Origin: an uncultured Agrobacterium sp.
GTDB lineage: Bacteria; Pseudomonadota; Alphaproteobacteria; Rhizobiales; Rhizobiaceae
Direction of reading: 5' to 3'
Assembly: GCA_913777615.1 (NCBI GenBank)
Contig: CAJYTK010000012.1
Location: forward strand, 1 to 64,000
Length of the DNA: 64,000 bases
Numbering within the stretch: position 1 is the first letter of the stretch; every line of letters starts with the position of its first letter. Below, in pieces: positions 37,053-45,685 of the stretch. The notes under the pieces are model-generated. The model was not told the DNA's origin and searched no databases. It was given only the letters and a program-made list of their open reading frames with translations. A program made the position numbers and the translations under genes.

Positions 37053-37277
37053 TCAGGCCGCAAGCGTGCTGATCATATCCGGGCGGAAGCCCGCCCAATG
37101 GGTCTCGCCAGCCACCACAACTGGAACCTGACGATACCCCAGCCCCTGTACCAGAGCGTAGGCATTGGTGTCTTCGGACACATCCACGACGGTGTAGTCG
37201 ATGCCCTGACGATCAAGAGCGCGGGTGGTGGCTGTGCACTGGACGCAGGCAGGCTTGCTGTAAACGGTAACGGTCAT
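37053..37277 (-). CDS. nrdH: NrdH redoxin
   Basis: A 74-residue glutaredoxin-like electron donor for NrdE. The redox motif is C-V-Q-C in SKPACVQCTATTRALD, and the thioredoxin-reductase-like contact end is WAGFRPDMI. ATG 37277 has GAGGA upstream; the longer open frame adds 20 non-homologous residues. It is the first gene of the nrd operon, 255 bases downstream of the riboswitch. Confidence 0.94.
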   Translation of the reverse strand: MTVTVYSKPACVQCTATTRALDRQGIDYTVVDVSEDTNAYALVQGLGYRQVPVVVAGETHWAGFRPDMISTLAA

Positions 37278-37531
37278 GATGATCCTCGTGAGATTTGAGT
37301 AGGCGTGCGATATCGATCGGGCGTGGTGAACGCCCATTCAGGAACTCGGAAATCAGGACAGCCGAAATCGGCGGCAGGCGTTACCGCCCGCTATTCACGC
37401 GGATACTGACTAGAATGATGCGACATTGACTTCACCCCGAAGTGGTTGATGCGGGGGATCAAGGAAGCGGCACGCGCAGGATCATCCCGCACGCAAGCGC
37501 GACCTTCGGACACCCCGCCCGTGGACGTATT

Positions 37532-37728
37532 CGTTTGAGGCAGGTCTCCTGGCTCACGGGTCGTCGCATCCATCTCGCCTTCCCGAGACCTTTCGGCTCA
37601 GTGGCAGTTTGAGAAGAATGCTCGCCGCTTACAGTTGCGGGGGCAGCTCCGGCATTGCTCCGTCCAGAAAGGACATCACGCACCGTATTCCCGTCTTAGC
37701 TTCCGACGCGAATCGGAAGAACCTCGAA
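37532..37728 (-). ncRNA. Cobalamin (B12) riboswitch upstream of nrdHIEF
   Basis: The minus strand shows the class in order: GGGAATACGGTGCG, the core GCCGGAGCTGCCCCCGCAAC followed by TGTAAGCGG, the P5-P6 region with CCACTG and GGGAAGGCG, and the B12 box GAGCCAGGAGACCTGCC (37539-37555). It lies between the nrd promoter and nrdH. When B12 is plentiful it should reduce expression of this B12-independent reductase, as known for other bacteria that also own a B12-dependent NrdJ. Confidence 0.92.
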
Positions 37729-37743
37729 CACTAGATATGGTAT
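37728..37743. promoter_or_regulatory. NrdR-box-like site in the nrd promoter
   Basis: ACACTAGATATGGTAT matches the NrdR-box consensus ACACWATATATWGTGT at 13 of 16 positions (minus-strand comparison). It lies immediately upstream of the riboswitch. TTGACG on the minus strand at about 37759-37764 could be the -35 element, placing this site over the -10. NrdR usually binds paired boxes; a second was not seen. Confidence 0.6.
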
Positions 37744-37982
37744 ACGGCGTGAAAAAATCGTCAACGGTTATGACTCTGTAACGGAAGGTTGACTGTGGAT
37801 AAGCGTGGCTCGATCATAAAACATGAGTTCGTCTGCTTCTGAAGCGGCTAGCTTGACAGCGGACAGACCTTTCACGATGTAATTTTTCTCCCACTACATC
37901 GCCGTGGCCGTTCATCGTAAGACTGCTTGCCGCATTGCCCCTTAACGAAAACATCGCTACCCGTTCGTGGGGAGCATCCACG

Positions 37983-38365
37983 ATGACGAGAGCGATAGGC
38001 AGATTCGGTCTTCTGCTGCGCATCATGTGCGCGATTGCCTTCGTATGCGTTGGGTTTGCGCACAAGCCGTTTCTCCAAACACCGCAAATAACTGGTGACC
38101 TCGCCCAGTACACGCTACCGGATGGAACCCTACCGGTGTATTGTCTTCCAACGGACGACGGACACAGCAAGACCGATCACGGGCTAGGCTTAGGTTGTGA
38201 GCTTGCCGCCTGACGGCCATTTCTCTCGTCCCTACGCCGACCGATATACATGGTTCTCCAATCCTGCGGGAACTCGTGTTCGAGGCGGCGGCTCCCTCCG
38301 TGTCCACTTACCGGCAGCTTTTCCCGCCCAATTCGTCTCTACGAGGGCCGCCGTCCAGCGTCTGA
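37983..38365 (+). pseudogene. DUF2946-like small secreted protein, frameshifted
   Basis: The first frame begins at ATG 37983 with a hydrophobic leader (GRFGLLLRIMCAIAFVCVG). It continues with YTLPDGTLPVYCLP and a His/Asp-rich GHSKTDHG stretch to GCE, then hits a stop. Shifting frame at about 38201 (one G missing) gives ACRLTAISLVPTPTD and onward to TGA 38363. The joined pattern, Cys ... His ... C-E-A-C, fits DUF2946-like proteins often near copper genes. The assignment is tentative. Confidence 0.5.
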
Positions 38366-38863
38366 GCCGTAGAGCTGCCGCATCGTCCCGCGATGACGGT
38401 CTTCTTCGTTTTGTACGCTTGGAACCGTGGCCTGTAGAATCGTTCGGCTTCCGAGCGGTACGCATTCGGGCGGAATCTCATGCTTTCCTCATCTTTAAAC
38501 GACACCCAGTCTGCGGCGTACTCTGACCTACCCTGCGGGAAGCCGGGCGGCTTCAGGACCAGTACTTCCACCCTGACTCCAAGACGCCCTCTCTTTCTGC
38601 AATCCATGCGGCGCAACGCCTTCATCATCATCAAGGGCTGCGTTGTCATCTATCAAGAGCTTGCTGACGATCGCCGATACCGGGGCCGACACTCCACTAC
38701 CTTGCGCGGCCGCCACGTGCCGCAACCGCTACGGGCCTTCATAGACCTCTCGCGAAAGGCGGAGAGGTTACGATGAAAGGCGCGCCCTAACGGATGGCTT
38801 CAGGCAGACCTGGTTCGCCCATCGCTCTGATCCGTACTGCATTAGTACAGGCTCGTCGGCATG
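38366..38863. other. About 500 bases without a supported gene
   Basis: Open frames on both strands (38308-38649 minus, 38480-38776 plus) show no domain, no good Shine-Dalgarno and Arg/Ser-rich shadow composition. No repeat, hairpin or RNA gene was recognised. Confidence 0.45.
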
Positions 38864-39193
38864 TCACGGCGTCACCGACCTGCGGCGAAAGATCATGCCG
38901 CCATGGTGCAGTGTGCCCTCTTCGACGAAATCGCCATCGGCGGTGAAGCCTGTGTCGTCCCAGTACTCGATATGCGTGCCGTTGACTTCATAACGGCCTT
39001 CATAGGCTCGCTCACGCTGACCGCGGGCCTCGACATAACGCCCATTTGGCAAAAGTTCATGGCGGACACGATTGTCGTCGGTAATCCACATGCCTGCGTA
39101 TGGATGGTTCGGCTGCAAATTGATCTCCTGTGCTTCTAAGGGTTGAATTGAAATTGTTGCCGCTGCGACGAAAGTTGCAAATGCTTGTCTCAT
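38864..39193 (-). CDS. Atu4866-domain secreted protein
   Basis: A 109-residue exported protein of the Agrobacterium Atu4866 family. After a signal peptide (FATFVAAATISIQPLEAQ) come HPYAGMWITDDNRVRHELLPNGRYVEARGQRE (in parts), AYEGRYEVNGTHIEYWDDTGF and GTLHHGGMIF. The fold is a small beta barrel; the function is unknown. ATG 39193 was chosen because the signal peptide begins there. It is co-directional with the SnoaL-like and aldo/keto reductase genes. Confidence 0.88.
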   Translation of the reverse strand: MRQAFATFVAAATISIQPLEAQEINLQPNHPYAGMWITDDNRVRHELLPNGRYVEARGQRERAYEGRYEVNGTHIEYWDDTGFTADGDFVEEGTLHHGGMIFRRRSVTP

Positions 39194-39296
39194 TGTCTGG
39201 GTCCGTTCAACGTTGCTGTTTAAAATTGCAGGTGAAAGCGTTGGCGCACTGCCCCGGTGCGGCAGACGGGACTTCTGCGGAAGCCGAGGGCGTTGG

Positions 39297-39845
39297 TTAT
39301 TGGGCACGCGGGGCGTTGTTGTCGGCGATCTGCTGATAGGCAACGAGGTCCAGGAAGGCTTCCACATTGGCGACAAGGCCGTCCTTCATCTCGAATATCC
39401 AGACAAACTGGTTGCGATAAGGCGCTCCAGAGGTCGTGGTCGCCGTTCCATCGAAGCGGATGATGATCGTGTCGCCATCGGCAACGATATTGTGTACCTC
39501 CGGCACGATCGGTGTCGCGAGACGGCTGGTTAGGGGACGCGAGGCCTGTTCAATGAAGTCTTGCTGGTTGCGATAGGTGCCGGAGACCGGTCCGGAGCCA
39601 TGGATCGTCCAGACGACGTCGGGAGCGAGGAGCTCCGCGAAGAGGTAGGTGCCTCCTCGCCATTTTTCGAAGGCGGCTTCGATGATGGGCTTGTTCCGTT
39701 GCTCGATTGCGGCACGTTCCTGAGACTGCACCTGCGTTGCCGCGGTGTTGGCAATTGCGGCGCCCGGCATGGCGAGCAGTGCGAATGCGATTAAAGCTAC
39801 CCGGCTCGGGCTGGCAGCCCGGCGGTCTGTTGGGTAAATGCTCAT
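39297..39845 (-). CDS. Secreted SnoaL/NTF2-like protein
   Basis: A 182-residue protein. The signal peptide (RVALIAFALLAMPGAAIA) precedes an NTF2-like barrel with FEKWRGGTYLFAELLAPDVVWTIHG (in parts), PVSGTYRNQQDFIE and VWIFEMKDGLVANVEAFLDL. SnoaL-like ketosteroid-isomerase-fold proteins vary widely in activity. It lies between Atu4866 and the aldo/keto reductase, 97 bases after the latter, probably in one operon controlled by the divergent LysR. Confidence 0.85.
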   Translation of the reverse strand: MSIYPTDRRAASPSRVALIAFALLAMPGAAIANTAATQVQSQERAAIEQRNKPIIEAAFEKWRGGTYLFAELLAPDVVWTIHGSGPVSGTYRNQQDFIEQASRPLTSRLATPIVPEVHNIVADGDTIIIRFDGTATTTSGAPYRNQFVWIFEMKDGLVANVEAFLDLVAYQQIADNNAPRAQ

Positions 39846-39942
39846 GGTATCGGTCCTTACGTATTGCTGAGGACGTGTTGAGACCCGTCAACCGGCAACG
39901 ACACTGCCGGCACCATCGACGGGCCTTCCATAGTTGCAAGGG

Positions 39943-41001
39943 TCAGTCACGGTGTTCAACTGCAGCGCCGCCGAAGATCAGTTGTTGGACGAGGGGACGC
40001 TGCGTAAAGCGACCCGGAAAGATTTGGCCCGGCGCGCTGACCCGGTCCAGACGGGCCACCTGTTCCGGCGTGAGCACCAGATCCAGAGCTCCAAGGTTGT
40101 CTTCCGCCTGGGCGAGCGTGCGGGCGCCGACAATCGGCGAGACGACGGTCGGATTGGCCAGGGTCCACGCAAGCGCCACCCGTGAGGGCGTGGTACCAGC
40201 CTCTTCCGCAACGGCCTTCACTTCCTGCGCAATTTCGATCGCCCGTTCGTTCAGATGCCCGGACGACGCAATGACGCCCTTGCGGCTGGCGGACACGGCC
40301 GCTTCTCGTGAATCTTCAACGTCAACGAGAGAGTATTTGCCGGTCAGCACGCCACCGCCGAGAGGCGACCACGGCAAAACTCCGAGGCCGAGCGCAGCAG
40401 CCATGGGCAGAAGCTCATGTTCCACGGTCCGCTCCACAAGGCTATATTCTATCTGCAGCGCCACAAAAGGAGACCAGCCGCGGATATCGGCGAGAGTCTG
40501 CATCTGGGCGACGAGCCATGCAGGCGTGTTGCAGATACCGAGATAGAGAACTTTTCCGGACCGAACGAGGTCGTCGAGCGCCCGCATAACCTCGTCCGGC
40601 CGGGTCGTCATGTCCCATGCATGCACATAAAGCAGGTCAATGCGATCTGTGCCGAGTTGCGAAAGGCTCTGCTCGACGGAACGCACTATGTTGAGGCGAT
40701 GATTGCCGCCCGAATTAGGGTTGCCCGGCTCTCGCGCCATGGTGAATTTCGTCGCAAGGACGATACGCTCGCGTTTATCGCCGATATAGGTGCCAAGCAG
40801 TCGTTCAGCGCCGCCGTCGGTATAGTTGACCGACGTGTCTATAAAATTGCCACCTCGGTCGACATAGAGATCGAAAATGCGGCGGGCCTCGTCGCCATCC
40901 GCACCCCATCCCCACTCGGACCCAAAGGTCATCGTTCCAAGGCTCAACGGCGAAACGCGCAAGCCCGACCGTCCAAGAAGTTTATAATGATCAAGCGCCA
41001 T
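39943..41001 (-). CDS. Aldo/keto reductase
   Basis: A 352-residue NADPH-dependent reductase with a TIM barrel. MTFGSEWGWGADGDEARRIF, the catalytic D...Y in GNFIDTSVNYTDGGAERLLG, the Lys in VLATKF, YVHAWD carrying the His, and the cofactor-end SPIVGARTLAQAEDN are visible. ATG 41001 follows AGGAGA; the frame's 22 extra upstream codons are not homologous. It is first in the minus-strand trio and divergent from a LysR gene. The substrate is unknown. Confidence 0.92.
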   Translation of the reverse strand: MALDHYKLLGRSGLRVSPLSLGTMTFGSEWGWGADGDEARRIFDLYVDRGGNFIDTSVNYTDGGAERLLGTYIGDKRERIVLATKFTMAREPGNPNSGGNHRLNIVRSVEQSLSQLGTDRIDLLYVHAWDMTTRPDEVMRALDDLVRSGKVLYLGICNTPAWLVAQMQTLADIRGWSPFVALQIEYSLVERTVEHELLPMAAALGLGVLPWSPLGGGVLTGKYSLVDVEDSREAAVSASRKGVIASSGHLNERAIEIAQEVKAVAEEAGTTPSRVALAWTLANPTVVSPIVGARTLAQAEDNLGALDLVLTPEQVARLDRVSAPGQIFPGRFTQRPLVQQLIFGGAAVEHRD

Positions 41002-41098
41002 GTCAGCTATCTCCTGTTTTGCGAGATCCAAGGTAAACACGCCAGGGAGAGCGAACAACTTGCCCAATGACGACCACCGTGGTAACTAAATCTAACCA

Positions 41099-41989
41099 AT
41101 GGCAATCGATCTGAATGGCATCTCCGTGTTCTTGGCCGTCGCAGAAGCGCAGAGCTTTCGCGCCGCCGCGGAAAATTTGGGCGTCACACGGCCAGCCATC
41201 AGCCAGGCGATCCGCCGTCTAGAAGACCGGTTGGGCGTGGCACTCGTCCATAGAACCACGCGCAGTGTCAGTCTCACAGAGGCTGGCGAACAGCTATATC
41301 AGCGGGTTGCGCCGGCGATTTCCGAAGTCGGACTGGCGCTTGACGCGACCACGGACCGCGACAGCGCACCAAGCGGGTTGTTGAGGCTGGCGGTGTCATC
41401 TATCGCTGAGCAGTTTATCTCAGGGCCGCTCCTTGCCCGTTTTACTGATGCCTTTCCAGACATTCAGCTCGATGTGACGGTCACTGACGAGGAATTCGAC
41501 ATTGTCGCGGAAGGGTATGACGCTGGGGTGCGTCTGGGCGAAGTCATCGATCAGGATATGGTCGCAGTTCCCGCCTCGGGCGACCAGCGTCAGTGCGCTT
41601 TCGCAGCCCCGTCCTACATCGCACGGTTCGGCAAGCCCGACCATCCTTCGGAGCTCTCTGCGCATCGGTGCATAGGCTGGCGTCCAACGCCTCGCAGCGC
41701 ACCCTACCGTTGGGAATTCGGCGAGGATGGGCGTGAGTTTGATGTAGCCGTCGATCCTCAGATTACCACCAATGATATGTGGCTTATGATCCGCACAGCA
41801 TGTGCTGGCGGCGGCATCACCTTCGGAATGGAAGACACATTCAAGCCCTATGTCGAATCCGGAGAGCTGGTTCCTCTCCTTCAGGACTTTTGCCCTCCAT
41901 TCGCGGGTTTTTTTCTCTACTATCCGAGCCGACGCAACCTCGCTCCAAAACTGCGTGCTCTCGTCGATCATGTGAAGAGATGGCGATAG
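41099..41989 (+). CDS. LysR-family transcriptional regulator
   Basis: A 296-residue LysR protein of the CrgA/DsdC-like branch: LNGISVFLAVAEAQSFRAAA, LGVTRPAISQAIRRLEDRLG, TRSVSLTEAGEQLYQRV, then an effector domain with LLRLAVSSIAEQFISGPLLARF (in parts). It is 97 bases from the divergent aldo/keto reductase and is its likely regulator. Confidence 0.93.
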   Translation: MAIDLNGISVFLAVAEAQSFRAAAENLGVTRPAISQAIRRLEDRLGVALVHRTTRSVSLTEAGEQLYQRVAPAISEVGLALDATTDRDSAPSGLLRLAVSSIAEQFISGPLLARFTDAFPDIQLDVTVTDEEFDIVAEGYDAGVRLGEVIDQDMVAVPASGDQRQCAFAAPSYIARFGKPDHPSELSAHRCIGWRPTPRSAPYRWEFGEDGREFDVAVDPQITTNDMWLMIRTACAGGGITFGMEDTFKPYVESGELVPLLQDFCPPFAGFFLYYPSRRNLAPKLRALVDHVKRWR

Positions 41990-42030
41990 CGCCCGCCCAT
42001 CAAGCGCTGTCAACCGTGCCCGGCCTTGGC

Positions 42031-42072
42031 ATTCGTATGCTACCTTGCGATTATCGTTAGTAGCATACGAAT
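42031..42072. promoter_or_regulatory. Perfect 13-bp inverted repeat ahead of the MarR gene
   Basis: ATTCGTATGCTAC (42031-42043) and GTAGCATACGAAT (42060-42072) are exact inverted repeats with a 16-base spacer, 18 bases before the MarR ATG. Too far apart for one MarR dimer site, they could be two half-operators, a cooperative pair or a long hairpin in the LysR 3' region. Confidence 0.65.
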
Positions 42073-42090
42073 CCATAAAGTTTTGCCATC

Positions 42091-42381
42091 ATGCCTGATA
42101 AAGCTGACGCTGATAACCGTTCCGTAGGGGCATGGACGAAGCGATGTTATTTCGCCGGTCGAGCGCTCGTGGACGAGTGCTTGGGTCCGTTCGATCTCGG
42201 ATCCACGCAATGGTATGTTCTCTGGCATCTCGTCAATAATGGCCCATCGGTGCAGCGTGACCTTGCCCGCGCACTTGAGCTCGAACGCGCCACCTTAAGC
42301 GGAATTATCGCAACGCTCGTCCGGAAGGATCTGGTCGCGCAGACCGCAAACGGAGGCGACCATCTGTCGCATGGGCGCTAA
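42091..42381 (+). CDS. MarR-family regulator, short C-terminus
   Basis: A 96-residue protein with the MarR winged-helix core: LGSTQWYVLWHLVNNGPSVQRDLARALELERATLSGIIATLVRKDLVAQ (in parts). Usual members run about 140-160 residues. Here the frame stops after the wing at GGDHLSHGR, so the C-terminal dimerisation helices are missing. Whether it is functional is doubtful. It collides with the convergent diguanylate cyclase gene 52 bases further on. A large inverted repeat lies directly upstream. Confidence 0.75.
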   Translation: MPDKADADNRSVGAWTKRCYFAGRALVDECLGPFDLGSTQWYVLWHLVNNGPSVQRDLARALELERATLSGIIATLVRKDLVAQTANGGDHLSHGR

Positions 42382-42433
42382 TGGCGGACGGCGGACCACA
42401 CAAGTCGCTAGCAGCTCGCCGTTATCTCCAACA

Positions 42434-45136
42434 TCAGGCAGCACCGGATACTATTTCTTCGTTACCTTCAAATTTTTGATTGCCATCATAGACGAATGCG
42501 ATCCGTTGGCGTGTCGATTTCGCGGTATACATGTAGTCGTCGGCTCGTTTTACAAGAGAATATGCATCGTCCCGGCCGTTAAGGATTGTTACGCCGACCG
42601 CCGCTCCAGGCCTCAGAGTCCGACCGTTGAGAGATATCGACTTAAAAATATTGTTTATGCGCGTTTCGACCATCTGTTGCAGGCCGATCGCCCGCGCCCT
42701 ATCCGTCTCGATCAACAGCGCGAATTCATCCCCACCAACTCGAGCGATAAAATGCGAAATGAACTCAGTCCGCAGCCTTGATGAAATAACCCTCAGCACC
42801 TCGTCGCCGACAGGATGCCCTGATGTATCGTTGATTTCCTTGAAGCCGTTAAGGTCCACGTAAGCGATCGCCAGCACGCTTTGTAATCGCCTGGCCCTCT
42901 CGATCCGGTGTGGCAATTGCTCGTCAAAATAGGCACGATTTGGCAGCCCGGAGAGCGCGTCGGTTCTAGCTGAAACTTTCAGAGCATTTTCAGCCTCGCG
43001 TTGTTGCCGCATGCGCTCTGAAACATCCACGATGATTTCGAGGTCGAATGAGGTTCCGTTGATGGTCGTCCTCTGGGCCGAAATCAGGGTTGGAATCGTC
43101 GTCCCATCACCGCGGACAATGTCAACCTCTTCCAGTTCATAGTATCCCTGCTCAAGCAACAGCTGGTGGCGCCGATTGCGGGCTGGGTTGTCGATGGCTG
43201 AGCCCGCAGCGAGCAGGGTCTTTCCCCCGATCTCCTCCCAGGAACGTCCAGTCATCTTAAGATAAGCCGAGTTGACCTTGACGTAGCGCGAAGTCTTCGT
43301 GTCACTGGTGGTAATCGACATCGCTATCGGCGCACCCTCGAACATCCTCATCAGCATCGATAAATAATGCGATCGCGACAGTCCGTCTGACGGCTGGCTG
43401 TAGTGGTCTGTTTCGCCTGAAGATTTGATTGACTGAACGTTATTGTCATGTGCGCGGATAGGCGCGACGTCGTGCGAATGCTGCTGCAACAAGGTGCCAA
43501 CATTCTTTAGTCTAAGCACTTGTTCGCTAAGGCTTTGCTGGGCAGCCACCTCTGTGATCACCCCGTACCATTTCGAGATGGTGCCGTCCGGACCGTGGTG
43601 AGGTTTGGCGCGACTGAGCATCCAGTGAAAGCCGTCGTCGCCAAGTCTCATTCTGAAAATTGTTTCGAATGGTTTTCCGGAAGGAATCCATCCCAGCCAT
43701 TCCAACCGGACTCGAAGTCGATCATCTGGGTGCATTCGCTCCATCCAGTCATCGATGCGCGCTTTCACATCAATCTTTGAGCTGTCGGGAGTAGGCCCCA
43801 TGAAGTTGACCGCTCCGGCTGCATCGCTTGCCCAGGGAATATTTGGGCTGAGATCAATACTCCAGCGTTGATGATCCTCAGTCTGTGACAGCCGTGTTTC
43901 GACCGCCTTGTGGCCTGTCACGTCCACTGCGGACACCGATATGCCGATCGGAACACCATCGTCGTCGTCAACACGCTGATTGATCACGAAAAATACTTTG
44001 CCTGATCCAACAGGCCGATACTCTTCTAGAATGACTGTCTCGCCGTTGAGTACCCTCAGGAGATCATTCGAGACTCTTGCAGCCTCTTGCGCCGGCATGA
44101 ATGAGCCGACTGTCTTCCCGAGCATGTCATCGGGTGACAAGCCAAACATAGCTGAAAAGCGGGGGTTCACGCTACGGTGTATAAGATCAGTGTCTAGTAG
44201 ACATAGACCGATCGGCGCCGCCGTGTAGAGTGCATCTAGTTGATGAACTCGCTGAAAAAGCTGGGCAGGCGCGGCACGTTTTGTGAACTCCCCAAGTAAG
44301 CGATTTCCGATGAGTTTACTGGTTTCCCAGGCGTTCTCAGCCTTTCCGAATAGCCAGCCCTGCCCAAGATCGCAGCCCATCCGGCGCAGAAGAATTGCCT
44401 GTTCCTCTGTCTCTACCCCCTCTGCAACAACCATCATTCCAAGGCTTTGACCCAGCCCGATAACGGATGCGATGATCTTCCTGCTACCGCTATCGACAGT
44501 CATCGACCTTACAAAACTCATATCGATCTTGAGTTTATTGAACGGGAACGCATGCAACTGGGTCAAACTCGAAAATCCAGTCCCGAAATCATCCAGGGCA
44601 AGTCCCATTCCCGATGCCTTAAGCGACGCAATCGTTGCATGGACACGCGGATCGTCCTCAAGCAGTGCGCTCTCTGTGATTTCAATGTGAAGGCGATTGA
44701 CTGGAAACCCACTTGAACGAACGGTACGTAAAATCTTGTTCGAGAGTTCTGGGTCATCAAATTGTACGGGAGAAAGATTGACAGCTAAGACAAATGAACC
44801 TTCCCACTTTATCGCGCATGCACACGCTTTTCGCAGGACTTCCTCTGTGAGATCTCCGATTAGCCCACACTGTTCGGCTACCGGAATGAACTCCGCCGGT
44901 GGAACTGCGCCAAGAACAGGATGTGTCCAGCGAGCAAGGATCTCGAAGCCCACAATGGCGCCTGATTGCAGATCAACGATTGGCTGAAACGCAGGCCACA
45001 TTTCGCCACTCGATATCGCACGTCGCAAAGATTTGGCAGAGATCCGAGAGGGTTGATAACGTTCTTCAATCGATCCGATTCTAGGCCTGGTGGCGATGCC
45101 CTGTTTGCGGCGATTTTGGTTCCACGGAAAAATCAT
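42434..45136 (-). CDS. EAL-PAS-PAS-PAS-GGDEF cyclic-di-GMP enzyme
   Basis: A 900-residue cytoplasmic signalling protein. An EAL phosphodiesterase domain comes first (about 35-285), with E65-I-L, NLSPVQF, IEITES, DDFGTGFSS, KIDMSF and AEGVETEEQ, so the catalytic set is intact. Three PAS domains follow (about 305-420, 430-545, 585-715), and a C-terminal GGDEF cyclase domain has RVGGDEFALLI. There are no transmembrane helices. Both activities look possible. The usual order is GGDEF before EAL, so this is the reverse. It stands alone. Confidence 0.92.
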   Translation of the reverse strand: MIFPWNQNRRKQGIATRPRIGSIEERYQPSRISAKSLRRAISSGEMWPAFQPIVDLQSGAIVGFEILARWTHPVLGAVPPAEFIPVAEQCGLIGDLTEEVLRKACACAIKWEGSFVLAVNLSPVQFDDPELSNKILRTVRSSGFPVNRLHIEITESALLEDDPRVHATIASLKASGMGLALDDFGTGFSSLTQLHAFPFNKLKIDMSFVRSMTVDSGSRKIIASVIGLGQSLGMMVVAEGVETEEQAILLRRMGCDLGQGWLFGKAENAWETSKLIGNRLLGEFTKRAAPAQLFQRVHQLDALYTAAPIGLCLLDTDLIHRSVNPRFSAMFGLSPDDMLGKTVGSFMPAQEAARVSNDLLRVLNGETVILEEYRPVGSGKVFFVINQRVDDDDGVPIGISVSAVDVTGHKAVETRLSQTEDHQRWSIDLSPNIPWASDAAGAVNFMGPTPDSSKIDVKARIDDWMERMHPDDRLRVRLEWLGWIPSGKPFETIFRMRLGDDGFHWMLSRAKPHHGPDGTISKWYGVITEVAAQQSLSEQVLRLKNVGTLLQQHSHDVAPIRAHDNNVQSIKSSGETDHYSQPSDGLSRSHYLSMLMRMFEGAPIAMSITTSDTKTSRYVKVNSAYLKMTGRSWEEIGGKTLLAAGSAIDNPARNRRHQLLLEQGYYELEEVDIVRGDGTTIPTLISAQRTTINGTSFDLEIIVDVSERMRQQREAENALKVSARTDALSGLPNRAYFDEQLPHRIERARRLQSVLAIAYVDLNGFKEINDTSGHPVGDEVLRVISSRLRTEFISHFIARVGGDEFALLIETDRARAIGLQQMVETRINNIFKSISLNGRTLRPGAAVGVTILNGRDDAYSLVKRADDYMYTAKSTRQRIAFVYDGNQKFEGNEEIVSGAA

Positions 45137-45685
45137 GAGAGCTACCTGTTACCTCTCACAACCATAAGGGACTGCTTATTAAAGTTTGACACTAAAGGCA
45201 AAGTAAAGCTTGGGTTAATTCGATTATGCGTGGGTAGGCGTCATATAATGACTGCGAGATCGCAGTGTATAATAGAGTTACCTGCATAATATACCCAGAT
45301 ACCACATTACCCCCTCGTTATTTTATAAGCGTTGGTAAAGGCAGTCTATGTGAAGCAAGGCGTTTCGAGATCATCAGCTATCGACTGATCATGCGATACT
45401 GTTGCTCATGCGCTAAGAAGGCTTCTCTGGGAAATCGGCCAATGCCTCAATAAGTCACAAATCGCCGCTCGCCTCGACGTCGATTATCGTGAGCCATATT
45501 TATCGGGAGCATCAAAAGCGTATATAGAAACACCTCTGAAAAAGCTCTTGAAATGGGCGAGATTCGTCAAGGCCTGCAAAACGGATGGGCGGCCCACTTA
45601 CTAAAGGTCACCAACCAGGCTTTGGATTCAACTCATCCGCTAAGCCTTGATCCTTGCCGTTACAGACTATACCGTCACATACACA
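45137..45685. other. About 550 bases without a supported gene
   Basis: This region is AT-richer than its surroundings. A weak plus-strand frame near 45420-45600 contains NKSQIAARLDVD-like text, reminiscent of a DNA-binding or recombinase fragment, but with stops and no start. No tRNA, terminator or repeat was recognised. Confidence 0.45.

Noticed and set aside
38480-38776. 98-codon plus-strand ORF
   Set aside because: Arg/Ser/Thr-rich composition, no signal, no domain, no good ribosome-binding site.
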